A DNA stretch of 20,381 nucleotides, taken from positions 1-20,381 of IMG/VR virus record IMGVR_UViG_3300033571_003975; one strand, 5' to 3'. Origin of the DNA: a virus. The translations under genes and the position numbers were made by a program. Below, piece after piece: positions 5,671 through 13,117 of the stretch; position 1 is the stretch's first letter, and each line of letters opens with the position of its first letter. The notes under the pieces were generated by a model, which saw only the letters and a program-made list of their open reading frames with translations, made no database searches and had not been told where the DNA came from.

Positions 5671-6434
5671 GAATCATAGGGTTGCTCAGTTGGTATGACG
5701 AAGCGCCATCGTGGTTGGCGGCGACGGTAGCGGCAGCCGCGCCGATGCTTGACCACTTGGTTGCGGTGGACGGCGCATACGCCCTTTACCCGGACGGGCG
5801 TGCGCGGTCCGAGCCGATGCAAGCCGAGGTTGTCCTACGCACTTGTGACGCTGCGGGCATCGGCCTGACGTTGCACCGACCTCAGGAGCGGTGGCACGGC
5901 AACGAGACACACAAGCGAACCTATGCGTTTGCACTCGCTAACGCCGAGGCTGAGGCGGGCCGTGATTGGGTCTTTGTCATTGACGGTGACGACGTGGTTA
6001 CGCGCATCCCGCCCGACCTTCGCCCGAGGCTCAAGGCGACTGAGCGCGATGCCGCCGAGGTCACGCTTTGGGAACGCGAGGCGTGGATTGAAAAGACGCC
6101 CGAGGCGTCACAGGGATTGAACCTTCCGCCAATCACTCGGCAGCATCAACGTCGCCTGTACCGGGCTGCCGACGAAATCACGGTTACGGGTTCTCACTTC
6201 GTTTACCTTGCCAAGCGGCGCGATGAATACTCGTACTTGTGGGGGCCTAACACATTCCCGCTTGTTGCGGCTGCTGACTTCACTGACATTGAGATTGAGC
6301 ACCGCAGCAGGCACAGGGACCGTGCTAGGCGGGAAAGCGCCGCTGAGTATTACCGTGTGCGTGATGCCCTCGGAATTGAGCAAACAGGGCAGCGCATGAT
6401 TGAAACGGTGGACGGTGAAAAGGTGGTCGTTTAG
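5667..6434 (+). CDS. Glycosyltransferase family 2-like protein
   Basis: This 255-residue protein starts at TTG 5667, overlapping the previous stop (TTGA). AGGAGG at 5654-5659 is seven bases upstream, which fixes the start. The N-terminus MRIIGLLSWYDEAPSWLAAT and LVAVDGAYALYP are typical of GT2 proteins that handle low-complexity acceptors, followed by an 'NETHKRTYAFALANAE' helix. WVFVIDGDDVV (101-111) holds the DxDD donor-binding motif. The C-terminus IEIEHRSRHRDRARRESAAE and YYRVRD matches a basic His/Arg segment seen in many phage glycosyltransferases located among late genes. It probably decorates a virion or cell-surface component. Virion glycosylation by phage enzymes is known in some mycobacteriophages. 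Its stop overlaps the portal start (TAGTG). Confidence 0.85.
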   Translation: MRIIGLLSWYDEAPSWLAATVAAAAPMLDHLVAVDGAYALYPDGRARSEPMQAEVVLRTCDAAGIGLTLHRPQERWHGNETHKRTYAFALANAEAEAGRDWVFVIDGDDVVTRIPPDLRPRLKATERDAAEVTLWEREAWIEKTPEASQGLNLPPITRQHQRRLYRAADEITVTGSHFVYLAKRRDEYSYLWGPNTFPLVAAADFTDIEIEHRSRHRDRARRESAAEYYRVRDALGIEQTGQRMIETVDGEKVVV

Positions 6435-7666
6435 TGCCGGAATTCCGGTGGCCGTGGCAAACAGCCGAGGAGCCTAAGCCCGCACCGCCCGAGCAGCGGG
6501 CAGAGTGGGGCAGCAGCGCCATACCCCTTCCGGGTATGGGATACTTCTCGCTGACCGGTCGGACGGTCAACCCGGACACCGCGACCGGGCTGCCCGCCGT
6601 GACCGCCGCCATCCGTTTGGTGGCTGAGTCAATCGCGTCCATGCCCATAATCGTTTACAAGGGCACAGGGCCAACCCGAGGACGCGCATACGACTCGGAC
6701 CAATACCGGCTGTTGCACGATGCGCCTAACGCCTATCAGTCGCCGTTTGATTTCCTTAGCGACATTGCCACTTCTCTTGAGGGCTTCGGCAATGCCTATG
6801 TCCAAAAGATCAAGCGCAACGGGCGCGTGGTTGAGTTGGTGCCGCTTGACCCGGAGGCGGTGTACATTCACCGCGACAAGGAAAGCCGTGAGCGCCGTTA
6901 TGACGTGATGGTTGACGGTCAGCGCGTGACCGACTTGACGCCTTCCGACATTCTCCATATCCGGGGCATGACCATGCGCGGTGGCCTACTCGGAATGTCA
7001 CCGATACAGGTTCACCGCAACGCGCTCGGCAACGCCATCGCGCTCAATGACTTCGTGAGCCGGTACTTCGCCAACGACGCAAGCCCCGGGCTTGCGATCA
7101 AGATTCCGGGGACCGTCACTAGCCAGCAGGCGAAGTCAATCCTTGAGGTGTGGCAGTCCACTCATGGCGGCGTTATGAACTCGCACCGGCCTGCCGTCTT
7201 GGCATCGGGCGCTGAATTGGACAAGGTGCCCGTCACGCTTGAGGACGCGCTTGTCATTGAGGCGCAGCAGTTCAGCGTTCGTGAGGTCGCGCGTATTTTC
7301 AACGTTCCGCCGTCGCTACTCGGTGCCGATGGTTCCGCCACCGCCGCAAGTGCCGCCGAGGAGGCCGACCGCTTTGTCAGGTTCAGCCTCGGCCCGCGCA
7401 TCCGTCGTATAGAAATGGCGTTCAGGGCTGACCCCGACTTGTTCGGCGGCACCGACCTGTTTCCTGAGTTCCTTGCTGACTCGTTGCTCAGGCCCGATAC
7501 CGCCACGCGCTATCAGGCGTACTTGCTCGGGAAGCAGGCAGGTTGGCTGAGCACGAACGAGATTCGTGAACTTGAGAACAGGCCCCCGGTTGACGGTGGC
7601 GATCAGGTTCAGATTACGCCTGTTGGGGGTGCTCCCAACGTGAACGGTCAGGGGGGTCTTGAGTAA
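6434..7666 (+). CDS. Portal protein, HK97 type
   Basis: This 410-residue protein starts at GTG 6434, sharing a base with the upstream stop. It would form the dodecameric ring at one capsid vertex through which DNA enters and exits. Family features seen in order: TATGLPAVTAAIRLVAESIASMP near residue 50, LLHDAPNAYQSPFDFLSDIATSLEGFGNAYVQK (about 93-126), LVPLDPEAV, then ILHIRGMTMRGGLLGMSPI (about 172-190). The crown-side RYFANDASPGLAI and EAQQFSVREVARIFNVPPSLLG (about 277-298) are strong HK97-portal signatures. The C-terminus ends WLSTNEIRELENRPPVDGGDQ and a Gly/Asn-rich tail, as usual. It is followed without a gap (TAATG) by the maturation protease. Confidence 0.96.
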   Translation: MPEFRWPWQTAEEPKPAPPEQRAEWGSSAIPLPGMGYFSLTGRTVNPDTATGLPAVTAAIRLVAESIASMPIIVYKGTGPTRGRAYDSDQYRLLHDAPNAYQSPFDFLSDIATSLEGFGNAYVQKIKRNGRVVELVPLDPEAVYIHRDKESRERRYDVMVDGQRVTDLTPSDILHIRGMTMRGGLLGMSPIQVHRNALGNAIALNDFVSRYFANDASPGLAIKIPGTVTSQQAKSILEVWQSTHGGVMNSHRPAVLASGAELDKVPVTLEDALVIEAQQFSVREVARIFNVPPSLLGADGSATAASAAEEADRFVRFSLGPRIRRIEMAFRADPDLFGGTDLFPEFLADSLLRPDTATRYQAYLLGKQAGWLSTNEIRELENRPPVDGGDQVQITPVGGAPNVNGQGGLE

Positions 7667-9246
7667 TGCCTTGGCACATTGAGAATGACAACCCTGAATG
7701 TTCCGGGTTCGCTGTTGTCAAAGACGACACCGGCGAAGTCGTCGGATGCCACGAGATAGCGGGCGAGGCCGACGATCAACTTACCGCGCTCAACATCGCT
7801 GAGGCTGAGCAGGACCGTGCCATTGGTGACGTTGACCTTACGCCTACGGCGGAAATGCGTGACCTTGCTGCCCGTGGCGTTGAGTACCACGAGCAGGGCC
7901 TAAGCGGCGACGGCATCGCACCGGCCACGGTTGCCGATGCGCGAGCCATTGCGTCAGGTGATGCGATTAGCCCTGACAAAGTTGTACGCATGAACGCTTG
8001 GTTTGCACGCCACCTGCCCGACCTTGATGCACCGCAAAACTCGGACCCCGGCAACGATGATTTCCCCGGACCGGGTGCGGTCGCGTGGTATTTGTGGGCA
8101 GGCGACCCGACTGACTCCAAGGCTGCCGGTGTCGCGTGGTCGGCTCGCAAGGTCAGTGAACTTGAGGCCAACGGATACCGCATCGAACAGCGTGAGGACG
8201 AGCCGAGCGATTTGCTGGCCCCGCGTCAGCGTGCGATGTACGAGAAGTACGAAGGCATTGCTGAGATTTTCGGACAGTGGAGTCAGGACGCGGGACCGGA
8301 CGGCGCACACTACATGGGGCCGGATGACAACCCGTTCAAGGCTGATGGACTCAACTGCGCGGCGTGCGTTTTCTTTCAGGGCGGCGGCGCGTGCGAAATC
8401 GTCAGCGGCGAGATTCACCCTGACGGCCTGTGCAAGTTGTGGGTCATCCCCGAGGGCGGGGCTGCGCCCTATAGTAATGACGACATGCTTGATGACTCAA
8501 TTGAAAATAAGCCGCCTGTCATCACCAATGGTGCTGACCCCGAACGGTCGCACTTCCGTGGTGGTGTTGAGTGGCGCGAGTCCGGGGCCGGTAAGCAGTA
8601 CCGCGTGATTCGCGGTTATGCCGCCGTGTGGAATTCGCGCAGCGAGGACTTGGGCGGATTCGTTGAGGTACTTGAGCCGGGTGCCTTCCGTGAGGCGCTT
8701 GGTCCCGAGGCTGACGTTGCCCTCCTATACAACCACGATGATTCCACCATCATGGCCCGTCAGTCGGCGGGCACGCTTGAGTTGGAGGAGGATGAGCGCG
8801 GCCTTCGCGTGTGGGCGCGGGTTGACATGAACGACCCTGACGTTGCGCGAGTCGTCGGCAAGATGAACGCTGGCAACGTGAGTCAGATGAGTTTTCGGTT
8901 CACCATGAACCCGGGCGGGGATGAGTGGGATACCTCCAACGGCACGCCGCTGCGAACGATTCGCTCAGGCGGAATCAAGCGTTTGTACGAGGTCACCCTT
9001 ACCCCGTTCCCCGCATACCCGGCGTCGAAGGCGTCGGTGTACGAGCGGGCCATTGAATCCGGTCGCCTTCACAACGAAGGGGCCGTTGCCAACGTCGCAC
9101 AGGCTGAGCCTGTGGGCGATGACACCCCCGAGCCGCGTGCCAATGGCGCGGGCGAGGATAAGCGTGCCGAGGACTCGGCGCGTTACCGGGCGTCCCTGTG
9201 GGCTGCTCGTTTGTCCAAGCACCGTAATAGGAGTGTGAAAAAGTGA
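7666..9246 (+). CDS. Prohead maturation protease (S78 type) with large N-terminal extension
   Basis: At 526 residues this is more than twice the usual length of about 200 for HK97-type proteases. Residues 296-460 are the protease: RGYAAVWNSRSEDLGGFVEV, then catalytic His357 in YNHDDS, and Ser409 in NVSQMSFRF, followed by LYEVTLTPFPAYPASKASV. It would cleave the capsid protein's N-terminal domain during head maturation. In front lie three blocks: a short N-terminal unit (1-50), a domain at about 62-171 (AARGVEYHEQG, ISPDKVVRMNAWFARH, GPGAVAWYLWAGD, ARKVSELE) known fused to other phage head proteins, and a four-cysteine block at 190-262. The acidic linker 265-295 and basic tail look flexible. 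There is no frameshift, and the start ATG 7666 overlaps the portal stop. The extension might act as a scaffold inside the prohead. Confidence 0.9.
   Translation: MPWHIENDNPECSGFAVVKDDTGEVVGCHEIAGEADDQLTALNIAEAEQDRAIGDVDLTPTAEMRDLAARGVEYHEQGLSGDGIAPATVADARAIASGDAISPDKVVRMNAWFARHLPDLDAPQNSDPGNDDFPGPGAVAWYLWAGDPTDSKAAGVAWSARKVSELEANGYRIEQREDEPSDLLAPRQRAMYEKYEGIAEIFGQWSQDAGPDGAHYMGPDDNPFKADGLNCAACVFFQGGGACEIVSGEIHPDGLCKLWVIPEGGAAPYSNDDMLDDSIENKPPVITNGADPERSHFRGGVEWRESGAGKQYRVIRGYAAVWNSRSEDLGGFVEVLEPGAFREALGPEADVALLYNHDDSTIMARQSAGTLELEEDERGLRVWARVDMNDPDVARVVGKMNAGNVSQMSFRFTMNPGGDEWDTSNGTPLRTIRSGGIKRLYEVTLTPFPAYPASKASVYERAIESGRLHNEGAVANVAQAEPVGDDTPEPRANGAGEDKRAEDSARYRASLWAARLSKHRNRSVKK
8233..8451 (+). 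other. HiPIP-like four-cysteine domain within the protease gene
   Basis: Residues 190-262 of the protease contain Cys231-x2-Cys234-x8-Cys243-x12-Cys256, in the setting NCAACVFFQGGGACEIVSG and then DGLCKLWVIP. The spacing, the Phe-Phe after the second Cys, the Gly-rich turn, and Gly-x-Cys-x-x-Trp at the end resemble high-potential iron-sulfur proteins (CxxC ... C ... GWCxxW), which hold a [4Fe-4S] cluster. Zinc binding is the main alternative. Confidence 0.55.
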
Positions 9247-10526
9247 GCGACGTTTTTGAGGCTCGCAAGGCGCACGCCGTGGCCATTGACGAGATGGCCG
9301 AGGCAGTCGCCGCGCTCAGCACCCCGACCGAGGACGCCGACATTGACGCGCTTGAGGCGCGTTGTGCCGCTGCTGAGGTTGAGGTTGAGCGCCGCAGCAA
9401 GATTGTTGAGCGACTTGAGCGCATTGAGGAGGCCCGCGCCGCTGCGCCGGTCCTGACCGACTCGCCCGAGCCGCGCATTGCCGTCACCAAGGATGAGCCG
9501 GTTTACCGGCCTGACGCCAAGGTGTCGTTTTTCCGTGACCTCGTTATGGCTCGCAACGACCGTGACGCCGCCGACCGCCTGCACCGTCATCAGCAGCAGG
9601 CCGCTGAGTCGCGTGACGTGTCGTCGTCTGGCAACGGCTATGTGCCGCCGGTGTACCTGTCGCAGTACGAGGCTCCGCTTGCACGCCCGGGACGTCCGTT
9701 CGCGGACGCGCTCGCAAAGGCTGCCCTCCCCGCAGTTGGGACTTCGTTTACCCTGCCCAAGTTGACCGGTGGCGCAAGTGTCGCCGCGCAGACTGACGGC
9801 GGCGGTGTGTCCGAGACTGACCCGACCACCACGACTGTCACTACCTACGTCCGCACCATCGCGGGTCAGGTGGACATGTCGCAGCAGGCCATGGACAGGA
9901 CTGACCCGTCATTCGACGCGGTTGTGTTCCGCGACCTGCTGAACGCCTATGACGCCGAGTTGGACCGTCAGACGCTTGTTGGTTCGTCGGGCAGCAACGA
10001 GCACGTCGGAATTGCGAACGTGTCGTCTATCAACACCGTGACGTACACGTCGTCCACGCCGACTGCGGCTGAGGCGCTGCCGAAGTTGTACGACGCCATT
10101 CAGAAGGTTGCTTCGACGCGGTACATGTACCCGACGGCAATCATCATGCACCCCCGCCGCGCCGCCTTTTTCGCTGCGGGCCTCTCAACCTCGTCCCCGC
10201 TGTTTCAGCAGGGCGGACTGATGCAGGCTGTGGGTGAGCAGAACGGCGGCGTTGTCGGAACCATCGCGGGCCTTCCCGTCATCATTGACGCGAACCTTCC
10301 CGTAACCGGTGGGGCCGGAACGAATCAGGACGACATTTACGTTGTCCACCTGCCTGACCTCGTTCTCATGGAGGGTGCGCTTCAGACTCGTGTGCTTGAG
10401 CAGCCGCTTAGCGACACCCTTGAGGTGCGCGTGCAGTTGTTCGGGTACTCAGCATTTGCGTCGGGCCGGTACGAGAAGGGCATTTGTAAGATCAGCGGCA
10501 CCGGTCTTGTCACCCCGTCGTTTTAG
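9243..10526 (+). CDS. Major capsid protein, HK97 fold
   Basis: This 427-residue shell protein starts at GTG 9243, overlapping the protease stop. The first 70 or so residues are a charged helix (EARCAAAEVEVERRSKIVERLERI), the delta/scaffolding domain that the upstream protease should remove. The mature part follows: GGYVPP-like GNGYVPPVYLSQYEAPLARPGRPFADAL, an E-loop region FTLPKLTGGASVAAQTDGGGVSETDPT, and the spine and A-domain with VDMSQQAMDRTDPSFDAVVFRDLLNAYDAELDRQTLVG. Later come MHPRRAAFFAAG, GTIAGLPVIIDANLP and VLMEGALQTRVLEQPLSDTLEVRVQLFGYSAF, typical of PF05065-like capsids. It is likely the most highly expressed gene here, and a strong terminator follows. No decoration-protein gene is evident next to it. 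Confidence 0.96.
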   Translation: MSDVFEARKAHAVAIDEMAEAVAALSTPTEDADIDALEARCAAAEVEVERRSKIVERLERIEEARAAAPVLTDSPEPRIAVTKDEPVYRPDAKVSFFRDLVMARNDRDAADRLHRHQQQAAESRDVSSSGNGYVPPVYLSQYEAPLARPGRPFADALAKAALPAVGTSFTLPKLTGGASVAAQTDGGGVSETDPTTTTVTTYVRTIAGQVDMSQQAMDRTDPSFDAVVFRDLLNAYDAELDRQTLVGSSGSNEHVGIANVSSINTVTYTSSTPTAAEALPKLYDAIQKVASTRYMYPTAIIMHPRRAAFFAAGLSTSSPLFQQGGLMQAVGEQNGGVVGTIAGLPVIIDANLPVTGGAGTNQDDIYVVHLPDLVLMEGALQTRVLEQPLSDTLEVRVQLFGYSAFASGRYEKGICKISGTGLVTPSF

Positions 10527-10539
10527 GCAACTCGCCTAA
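10523..10539 (+). promoter_or_regulatory. Small hairpin over the capsid stop codon
   Basis: TTAGGC-AACTC-GCCTAA is a perfect 6-bp stem with a 5-base loop that includes the TAG stop. It precedes the large terminator by 15 bases and may protect the capsid mRNA 3' end. Confidence 0.4.
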
Positions 10540-10554
10540 GCACGGACGTAGTAT

Positions 10555-10590
10555 GCGGGGGGGTCACTTCGGTGACTCCCCCGCTTTGTT
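10555..10590 (+). terminator. Intrinsic terminator after the capsid gene
   Basis: A 13-bp stem (10555-10567 with 10572-10584, one G-U pair) is closed by the very stable C(UUCG)G tetraloop and followed by TTTGTT. It sits in the 78-base gap between the capsid gene and the next gene. It probably lets only part of transcription read through, so capsid mRNA exceeds the connector and tail mRNA. No convincing new promoter follows. Confidence 0.85.
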
Positions 10591-10604
10591 GAGGAGGCAT
10601 AAAG

Positions 10605-10814
10605 TTGAGTGGAATGACTGACGATCAGCGCAAGGCGTATATTGCCGCGCTCATTGAGGAGCGCAACGGCTACCGTGCCGCTGGCCGCGACGACCGGGCT
10701 GCCGAGGTTGACGCCGAGTTGGCGCGTTTCGGTGAGCAGGGCGAGGCCCCGGCAGCGCGAGCCGAGAAGCGACCGCGCACCCGTAAGCCCAAGGCCGAAG
10801 GTGAGTCGCGCTAG
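10605..10814 (+). CDS. Small basic helical protein after the capsid gene
   Basis: This 69-residue protein has its start set at TTG 10605 because AGGAGG (10592-10597) is seven bases upstream. ATG 10614 would be 16 bases away. A helical N-terminus (DDQRKAYIAALIEERNGYRAAGRDDRAAEVDAELARFG) is followed by a Lys/Arg/Pro/Ala-rich tail (EKRPRTRKPKAEGE). Small proteins with this 'YIAAL-EERxGYxxAGRxDRAAxVDAEL' pattern commonly follow the capsid gene in actinophages. Their function is not established. The basic tail could contact DNA or the acidic capsid interior. It is the first gene after the terminator, two bases before the adaptor gene. Confidence 0.75.
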   Translation: MSGMTDDQRKAYIAALIEERNGYRAAGRDDRAAEVDAELARFGEQGEAPAARAEKRPRTRKPKAEGESR

Positions 10815-10816
10815 CC

Positions 10817-11452
10817 GTGGCGCATAACTTTGACTTGACAACGGTTTCGGCGGTACGGGAAACGCTTGAACTCCCGGCAGGTGATACGTCCCGTGACGCG
10901 CTCATCGAAACGCTGATTTCGGACATGTCCCGCGCCATCATCCGTGAGGTTGACCGCGAGTTTGCACCGGCTACCGCAAACGCAACGCGACGGTTCAGGC
11001 TCGGTGCAAACTCGGTAATGCTTGACCTGTCACCGTATGACTTGCGCTCAGCGACGAGCGTGACGCTGAACCCGGAGTCAGCCAACTCAACTGTGCTGAC
11101 GGCGACGACTGATTATCAATTGGTCCCGTTACAGCCGCGTGACGGTACATACCTCGGAATTCAGTTCGCGTACAATCAGACAAATTTGCACACGTCCGAC
11201 ACGGCGCGTGACTTCGGTTTCACGCTCGTTGACGTGGCGGGTTCGTGGGGCTTCGCTACTGTTCCCCACGACATTGCGCGGGCGTGCATCATCGCCGTGA
11301 CCGCGAGCCTGCGCCGTGACCTCACCGAGTTCGCCATTGCCGGGATTGACGAGCCGCAGGCCATCGCGCCCGAGGGACCGGCAACACACGCGGTCCCCGC
11401 TGCGAGCCGAAGGCTCATCGCCCCATACAGGCGAACCGGTGGAGTTTTCTAG
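10817..11452 (+). CDS. Head-tail connector (adaptor) protein
   Basis: This 211-residue protein starts at GTG 10817. The N-terminal two-thirds matches the gp6/gp15-type adaptor layout: a helix with TVSAVRETLELPAGD, the pair of helices RDALIETLISDMSRAIIREVDREFAP, then a beta-rich insert (TRRFRLGANSVMLDLSPYDLRSATSVTL, TDYQLVPLQPRDGTYLGI) and a final helical part VPHDIARACIIAVTASLRRDL. Such proteins sit under the portal and provide the docking surface for the tail. The family is recognised from layout rather than a single diagnostic motif. The C-terminal 45 residues (Pro/Ala-rich, ending YRRTGGVF) are variable. No separate head-closure (stopper) gene is obvious between it and the tail genes. Confidence 0.75.
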   Translation: MAHNFDLTTVSAVRETLELPAGDTSRDALIETLISDMSRAIIREVDREFAPATANATRRFRLGANSVMLDLSPYDLRSATSVTLNPESANSTVLTATTDYQLVPLQPRDGTYLGIQFAYNQTNLHTSDTARDFGFTLVDVAGSWGFATVPHDIARACIIAVTASLRRDLTEFAIAGIDEPQAIAPEGPATHAVPAASRRLIAPYRRTGGVF

Positions 11453-11896
11453 GTGCCGACCTCAACTGTTCCCGCCGTCATGGACGCGCTATACGATGCG
11501 CTCGTTGCGCGTCAGTCGGGTACGCCCGGTGGGCTGAACGGCGTTCGCGTCAACTATGGGCCTGCCCTGCCTGACCCCGGGCGGGAGTCGGTGAACATCC
11601 TCGGCGTTGAGGGTGAACAGGCGTGGGCGGGACTTGGCAAGTTGGCGAAGGATGAGGTTTACACGATCAGTGTCCTCGTCATCGTTATACGCGAGGGTCA
11701 GCAGACGAAGGATGCGGTTGAGCGTGCCTATGCAATCGCCGCTCAACTTGAGGACGTGGTTGGTGATGACGTGACGCTAGGGAACACATGCCGGGTCGCG
11801 GCGGTTGACTCGCCGTTTGACTTGGAGGTCGGCGCATCCGACACCACGCGGAGCGCCCTGCTTACAATAGGCGTGCGCGTTGAAGCGCGAATCTAA
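11453..11896 (+). CDS. Tail terminator / tail completion protein
   Basis: This 147-residue protein starts at GTG 11453 directly after the previous stop. The layout follows tail-terminator proteins of siphoviruses: helix TVPAVMDALYDALVARQSG, a strand with RVNYGPALPDPGRESVNILGVEGEQ, strand DEVYTISVLVIVIREGQQTKDAVERAYAIAAQLEDVV, and final strands NTCRVAAVDSPFDLEV and RSALLTIGVRVEARI. Such proteins cap the tail tube and join it to the head. The assignment rests on fold pattern and on gene order (after the adaptor, before the tail tube), with no catalytic motif to confirm it. Confidence 0.7.
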   Translation: MPTSTVPAVMDALYDALVARQSGTPGGLNGVRVNYGPALPDPGRESVNILGVEGEQAWAGLGKLAKDEVYTISVLVIVIREGQQTKDAVERAYAIAAQLEDVVGDDVTLGNTCRVAAVDSPFDLEVGASDTTRSALLTIGVRVEARI

Positions 11897-11913
11897 ACGA
11901 GGAGTTAGTTGCC

Positions 11914-12135
11914 GTGAAGGTTGAGTATTGCGGGCCGCACAAGTCGGTTGAGGTTCCGCTTGGCGACGGTTCAGCGGTGGTCGTCCGTCGCGGTGATGCG
12001 GTTGAACTTCCCGACGACGTTGTTGCCGGGTTGGTAGTTCAGTCAACTTGGCGGGAGGCCAAGGGCAAGGCCGATAAGGCCGAGGACGCCCCCGCTGCCA
12101 AGGCCCCTGAGAAGGCCGGAAAGGATGGTAAGTAA
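11914..12135 (+). CDS. Small protein preceding the tail tube gene
   Basis: This 73-residue protein starts at GTG 11914, with GAGGAG at 11899-11904 upstream. The first 45 residues look like a small beta domain (KVEYCGPHKSVEVPLGDGSAVVVRRGDAVELPDDVVAGLV), a pattern frequently found just before the tail tube gene of actinophages (GPH-x-EV-x-v, then RGD-x-VELPDDVA). The last 25 residues are a Lys/Ala/Asp/Pro-rich disordered tail. Its stop overlaps the tail tube start (TAATG), so translation is coupled. The function is unknown. It may be a minor virion or assembly component. Confidence 0.75.
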   Translation: MKVEYCGPHKSVEVPLGDGSAVVVRRGDAVELPDDVVAGLVVQSTWREAKGKADKAEDAPAAKAPEKAGKDGK

Positions 12136-13115
12136 TGGCGATTCGTTCCGGTATTGCCGCTCAGTTGGGCATTGCTGCGGAAACGACGTGGGGCACCTAC
12201 GTCGCGCCTGACCATTGGTACGAGTTCAACGAGGAGGATTTGTCGCTCAGCATTGAGCCGATTGAGTCCGCTGGCATTCGCTCCAACAACCGCGTGCTTC
12301 GCACCGACCGTTGGGCACAGGGCCAGCGCCGCGTTGAGGGAACTGTCACGATGGAAGTTCCGAGCGAGTCGTTTGGCCTCATCGCCAAGCACGCGCTCGG
12401 CAGCGCATCAATCAGCACCCCGAGCGGTGCGACTCTTGCGCGGCTTCACCGCCACACGCTTGGCGACCCTTACGGCCTCGGCCTGACGGTGCAGGTTGGA
12501 CGCCCGGACAACGCCGGGACTGTGCAGCCCTTCACCTATACGGGTGCCAAGGTCAGTGAACTCACTCTTGCCAATTCGGTTGACGAAATCCTTACCGCCG
12601 AGATTGGGCTTGTTGCTCAGAACGAAGTGACTTCGCAGTCGCTTGCAACTGCCTCGTACCCGAGCGGCAATCAGGTGTTCAATTGGACGCAGGGCGTCAT
12701 TAGCCTCGGCGGCAGCACGGTCGGTGTTGTCACGGATTTTGAAGTCACCGTCAACAATGGCCTCAAGGATGACCGTTATTTCCTCGGTGCGTCCACGATG
12801 AGTCAGCCCATTATTGCGAACATGACCGAAATTACCGGCACCATGTCGGTGGAGTTCGACGGCCTGACCAACTACAACCGCTTCGTCAACGGCACGACCG
12901 CCGAGATTGTTGCGACGTGGACGGCCAGCACCGCCATTGAGTCCAGCACCTTCCCGTATGTCAAGGTGACGCTTGCTAACTGCCGTTTCGATGGCGACAC
13001 GCCCAACGTCGGCGGACCGGATGTGGTGACTCACGACCTGACGTTCAAGGCCCTGTACGACGGGACCAACGGCCCCATCGTCATTGACCTGATGAGCGAC
13101 AACACCACTTCGTAG
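12135..13115 (+). CDS. Major tail tube protein
   Basis: This 326-residue protein starts at ATG 12135. The N-terminus AIRSGIAAQLGIAAETTWGTYVAPDHWYEFNEEDLSL is the classic opening of siphovirus tail tube subunits. The rest is beta-rich: RVEGTVTMEVPSESFGLIAKHALG, FTYTGAKVSELTLANSVDEILTAEIGLVAQ, VTDFEVTVNNGLKDDRYFLG, and EITGTMSVEFDGLTNYNRFVNGT. Subunits stack as hexameric rings to form the tube through which DNA passes. Its place before the chaperone and tape measure genes supports this. The length is within the usual range. No extra immunoglobulin-like domain is evident at the C-terminus. Confidence 0.9.
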   Translation: MAIRSGIAAQLGIAAETTWGTYVAPDHWYEFNEEDLSLSIEPIESAGIRSNNRVLRTDRWAQGQRRVEGTVTMEVPSESFGLIAKHALGSASISTPSGATLARLHRHTLGDPYGLGLTVQVGRPDNAGTVQPFTYTGAKVSELTLANSVDEILTAEIGLVAQNEVTSQSLATASYPSGNQVFNWTQGVISLGGSTVGVVTDFEVTVNNGLKDDRYFLGASTMSQPIIANMTEITGTMSVEFDGLTNYNRFVNGTTAEIVATWTASTAIESSTFPYVKVTLANCRFDGDTPNVGGPDVVTHDLTFKALYDGTNGPIVIDLMSDNTTS

Positions 13116-13117
13116 TT

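Noticed and set aside
12408-13034. Minus-strand ORF of 208 codons opposite the tail tube gene
   Set aside because: Low-complexity His/Arg/Gly-rich translation with no domain. The tail tube gene on the + strand is convincing.
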